From the NCBI GenBank assembly GCA_020636095.1, contig JACJYN010000007.1, positions 186,001 through 250,000 of the forward strand: a DNA stretch of 64,000 nt. Reading direction: 5' to 3'. A program made the translations under genes and the position numbers. The notes beneath the pieces are model-generated. The model had not been told where the DNA came from. It searched no databases and worked only from the letters and a program-made list of their open reading frames with translations. The DNA is from Lewinellaceae bacterium. Lineage in GTDB: Bacteria > Bacteroidota > Bacteroidia > Chitinophagales > Saprospiraceae. Position 1 is the stretch's first letter. Every line of letters begins with the position of its first letter. Positions 61,126 through 64,000 of this stretch are shown here, piece after piece.

Positions 61126-64000
61126 TTAATACCGAATGATCTTCTCGATCAACAACCGCTTCCCCTTTTGGTCCAGTAATTCCAGAAAGTAGAAACCAGA
61201 GGCGGCGCCCTGTAAATCCAGAACGGCCCTGCCGCTTGTCATCTCCAGCCGCGCCTCCAGGCTCCTCCTTCCTTCCCCGCTGTAAAGGCGGGCAACAACG
61301 GCGCCTGTATAATTGGATTGGAGGGTCAGCTCTTCCCGAACCGGATTGGGGAAAAGCTCCCAATGGACAGGTTCAGGAGAATAAGTGGAAACCAACCCCT
61401 CATCGATCATACCGTTGCAGTTGTTATCCAGGCTGTCCAGCACTTCCTCGGCATCGGGATTGATGGTGGATTGGGTATCATCGCAATCCATACCATTGGC
61501 TACATAGCCCTCAGGAGGAGTGGCCAGGCAGGTGTCCAGGCTGATAGCGGCATCGCCGTAACCATCGCTGTCCTGATCCAGGAAATAGCTGGAGGTGGCT
61601 AATCCATCGTCGATGCTGCCATTACAGTCATTGTCGATGCCGTCGCAGAGTTCGGGAGCGCCGAGGTAGGCCAGGGGGTTGCTGTCGTCGCAATCCTGGG
61701 CATTGCTGGCGAAGCCGTCGGGTGGAGCCGCCAGGCAGGTATCGATTACCTGGGCGATACTGCCGAAGCCGTCGCCATCCTGATCCAGAAAGTAACTGTA
61801 GAGGGTGATTCCGTCATCGATGGCGCCGTTGCAGTCGTTGTCGATGCCGTCGCAAACCTCGATGGCGTTGGGGTTGAGGTTGGCGTCATCGTCGGCGCAA
61901 TCCAGGTCATTATTGACATACCCTTCGGGCGGAGTGGCCAGGCAGGTGTCCAGGCGGCCGGCGGCATCGCCAAAGGAGTCCCCATCGGTATCCAGGAAGT
62001 AGGTGTATACGGTAATGTCATCGTCGATCAGGCCGTTGCAGTCGTTGTCAATGCCATCGCAGATTTCTATGGCTTCCGGGTTGACGCCGGGATTGTTATC
62101 ATCACAATCTTCATAACTAAAGAAGCCATCCTCATCCTGGTCGCGGTAAAAATACCGCTCGGCGTAGTGGAAAGCTTCGACGCCGATTTTTTCACCAATG
62201 ATACGCCCGGGAATGTCGTCTGCCGGTGGATGGATACCGCCCCAGATGCGGGAGAGGCTACATTGGTCGGAAGCATCGCGGTAGGTGGCCCACTGCAGGG
62301 TGAGGTCTACGCTGGGCCCTTCCTCAAAGACCAGGAATTCATTCTTGGGAGCGTGGAACTCCCCCATGCCACCCGGGAAGAAGGCGTCGCCGGTGAGCAG
62401 GGTCATTACCTCAGCCCCGGCCCGGGAGTAGGTGGAATGGCCGGAAACATAGCCGGCAAAGGGAGGGGTGACGAAAGAAGGCCGCTGATAAGGCCACCAA
62501 TTTTCCGCCCGAATCCAACCCACGCCCGCATCGTCGGTAGCGGGGTCGTTGATATAGTCCGGCCCGCGCCAGGCGTATAGTTTTACTTTGTTGACGTGCT
62601 CGTTGTTGAAGCCCCGGAGGATTAAGGGGTCATTGGCCGTGACTAATTCCACGTAACCAGGTACCAGCGGGATGCCCGCCGGGTGGTAATTGGGCAGGTT
62701 GGAGTCGGAGCTCTGCCCGAGGTCCGCCATGAAGCGAATAGCGGAGATGGGGCGAATATAGTCATACCACCCTTTGATCCCCCAAGCGGCCACTGCGGCA
62801 TCGTGTACGGCGCCACCCATGGTCAGGTAAGCTTTGACATCCCACTCCAGATCATCGAGTATGGGCCCCTGTCCGTGGTACCGCTTCACGACCGCCGGGT
62901 GGTCGTTGACGTAATTGAGGAGGGTGAACCAATGCCCCGGAGGGGTCTCTGAATCGGGGCCGTCCGCCCAGAATTCCGCCAGTACGCGGGCGTAATCTCC
63001 CCGAGGCACGATCTGAGGCTCATAGGGCTGGCCGGTGTAAGGGTTGACCGGATGGCCGGTGCTGGGGTCGCCTCCTTCCAACAGATCGTAAAAACTCTGC
63101 ATCTCCTCGAAGTTTTGCGGAAATTCCTGCTGAATGTTGCCGATGGCCCCGGGTGAAATGTCCCACATCACTCCGTCAGTGGGGTCAAGATGGGAGGACC
63201 AGATGGATACCAGCAGGAAATTCCACTTGTAGGCGTCAGAGGCGCCTCCGCCGTCTATTTCGTCAATATGAGGCGGCTGGCCGGGGTCGTGATAGACCCA
63301 GTACTGGTTGCCCCCACGGGTATTGATGGTCAGTTCTTCAGGCTGGAGCGCAAAGGGCGTGACCTTGCCCCATTCCGGGCTGAGGAATTCCGGGGTGCTC
63401 AGGGGGATCACATTGCCGCTCTGATCGATGAACACATCGAGGGTCAGGGGCTGCCAGCGGTTGGGGTTCAGCAGGTTGGGGTTGCCGGGGGCGACGGGCG
63501 CCAGCGGCGGGTTGGCGGAAATGTAGTATTGATTGGCATAACTGTTTTGCTCGTTGGCGCCATCCTGAAAGCCGAAATTGATCAGGTTCTCGGCGATGTA
63601 GTTGCCCAGCGCCGCCGGAGATCCGCTGGTATAATTCGTGGAGGTAAAGAGGGGGTCGTAGCCCAGTTGGATGAAAAGATCGTCAAACTCAGCCAGGGTA
63701 GTGGCGGCGCCCGGAGAATTCAGAAACCGGTGATGGAGCAGGCGGTAGGCGGCATAGCTGATCGCTTCTTCGCGGGCAGCCTGGATATCATCCGGAGGGG
63801 GGATGTTTTCAAACGGGCAGGTAAAACCGCCCACGGTTTTACCCAGGAAATAGGTCTCTGCTTCCTCATCGTAAACCGCCCAGGCGTCGTACATGGCGAT
63901 GGAGGTGTGAAACAGGTTGCGGGCGTGCACCGTAGGACGGGCAAAATCCTTCCGGATCGCATCCAGCAGAACCTCGTTCCACTGCCGGGCGACGGAGTGC
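61126..64000 (-). CDS. Vanadium-dependent haloperoxidase with MopE repeats and T9SS domain (partial)
   Basis: The frame is open to the window edge (…HSVARQWNEVLLDAIRKDFARPTVHARNLFHTSIAMYDAW), so the N-terminus is missing; 958 residues are visible. The vanadate-binding set of the PAP2/haloperoxidase superfamily is complete: KGWYDYIRP (Lys-x6-Arg-Pro), GYVSGHSTYSRAGAEV (SGH) and SRIWGGIHPPADD (Arg, His). Four MopE-type repeats follow (CDGIDNDCNGxIDDG with DxDGDGFG-like calcium sites). A C-terminal type A sorting domain ends it (ELFPNPVREELTLQSNY ... GFYFLELLDQKGKRLLIEKIIRY). Oxidises halides with H2O2, or acts as a related phosphatase, outside the cell. Confidence 0.88.
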   Translation of the reverse strand, partial: HSVARQWNEVLLDAIRKDFARPTVHARNLFHTSIAMYDAWAVYDEEAETYFLGKTVGGFTCPFENIPPPDDIQAAREEAISYAAYRLLHHRFLNSPGAATTLAEFDDLFIQLGYDPLFTSTNYTSGSPAALGNYIAENLINFGFQDGANEQNSYANQYYISANPPLAPVAPGNPNLLNPNRWQPLTLDVFIDQSGNVIPLSTPEFLSPEWGKVTPFALQPEELTINTRGGNQYWVYHDPGQPPHIDEIDGGGASDAYKWNFLLVSIWSSHLDPTDGVMWDISPGAIGNIQQEFPQNFEEMQSFYDLLEGGDPSTGHPVNPYTGQPYEPQIVPRGDYARVLAEFWADGPDSETPPGHWFTLLNYVNDHPAVVKRYHGQGPILDDLEWDVKAYLTMGGAVHDAAVAAWGIKGWYDYIRPISAIRFMADLGQSSDSNLPNYHPAGIPLVPGYVELVTANDPLILRGFNNEHVNKVKLYAWRGPDYINDPATDDAGVGWIRAENWWPYQRPSFVTPPFAGYVSGHSTYSRAGAEVMTLLTGDAFFPGGMGEFHAPKNEFLVFEEGPSVDLTLQWATYRDASDQCSLSRIWGGIHPPADDIPGRIIGEKIGVEAFHYAERYFYRDQDEDGFFSYEDCDDNNPGVNPEAIEICDGIDNDCNGLIDDDITVYTYFLDTDGDSFGDAAGRLDTCLATPPEGYVNNDLDCADDDANLNPNAIEVCDGIDNDCNGAIDDGITLYSYFLDQDGDGFGSIAQVIDTCLAAPPDGFASNAQDCDDSNPLAYLGAPELCDGIDNDCNGSIDDGLATSSYFLDQDSDGYGDAAISLDTCLATPPEGYVANGMDCDDTQSTINPDAEEVLDSLDNNCNGMIDEGLVSTYSPEPVHWELFPNPVREELTLQSNYTGAVVARLYSGEGRRSLEARLEMTSGRAVLDLQGAASGFYFLELLDQKGKRLLIEKIIRY

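Overview
The window looks like a Bacteroidota chromosome, most likely a Saprospiria/Lewinella-type lineage. Four predicted proteins end in type IX secretion (T9SS type A) sorting domains. Two very large one-protein hybrid two-component regulators (propeller - Y_Y_Y - kinase - receiver - AraC) are present, several genes have promoters resembling TAnnTTTG, and MopE, HYR and S74 repeat proteins occur. No taxonomy could be computed and all family names come from reading translations by eye. Base composition is about 50-55% GC, with AT-richer islands at about 14.6-17.1 kb and 26.2-27.4 kb.

Layout. 0.1-12 kb is mostly ordinary: altronate dehydratase (uxaA) beside a uronate isomerase (uxaC) fragment, an MFS exporter, a site-2 protease with CBS domains bracketed by two copies of a miniature repeat, a NarL-type two-component pair, a DEDDh exonuclease, a secreted matrixin-like protease and YebC. 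At 10.4-11.6 kb is a secreted CdiA-CT-like nuclease toxin with its likely immunity gene. At 11.7-13.0 kb an XRE regulator is paired with a PD-(D/E)XK (DUF91-like) nuclease.

13-26 kb is a decayed accessory region. It holds an insertion sequence with clear terminal inverted repeats and a shattered DDE transposase, a hypothetical gene, a second more degenerate transposase of the same family lying between two imperfect ~360-bp direct repeats, and then a complete but heavily frameshifted type I restriction-modification locus on the minus strand in the order hsdM, hsdS, rhuM-fic, hsdR. Its hsdM lacks the SAM-binding motif. 25.5-26.1 kb is a graveyard of palindromic elements with a scrap of an AAA ATPase.

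26-46 kb: an AT-rich MauG-type peroxidase, recQ, a dead IS1182 transposase fused to a dead sulfatase that also carries a miniature element, a glycosyltransferase preceded by four 77-bp tandem repeats, an outer-membrane barrel protein, an NAD-dependent sugar epimerase/reductase, a T9SS protein, a BatA-domain protein, a barrel gene broken by one stop codon, and an alpha/beta hydrolase lipoprotein.

40-64 kb carries the two hybrid regulators, separated by a methyltransferase-like protein with three exact 21-bp repeats upstream. Then comes a run of three secreted proteins: two paralogues ending in an S74-type self-cleaving chaperone plus coiled coil, and an HYR/thrombospondin-3/T9SS protein starting on the stop codon of the second. 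This looks like a surface-structure operon downstream of the second regulator. The window closes with a DUF234-like ATPase and a vanadium haloperoxidase fused to MopE repeats and a T9SS domain, running off the right edge.

At least four families of short palindromic elements (about 150-165 bp each) are scattered through the window, and several of the broken genes are next to one.
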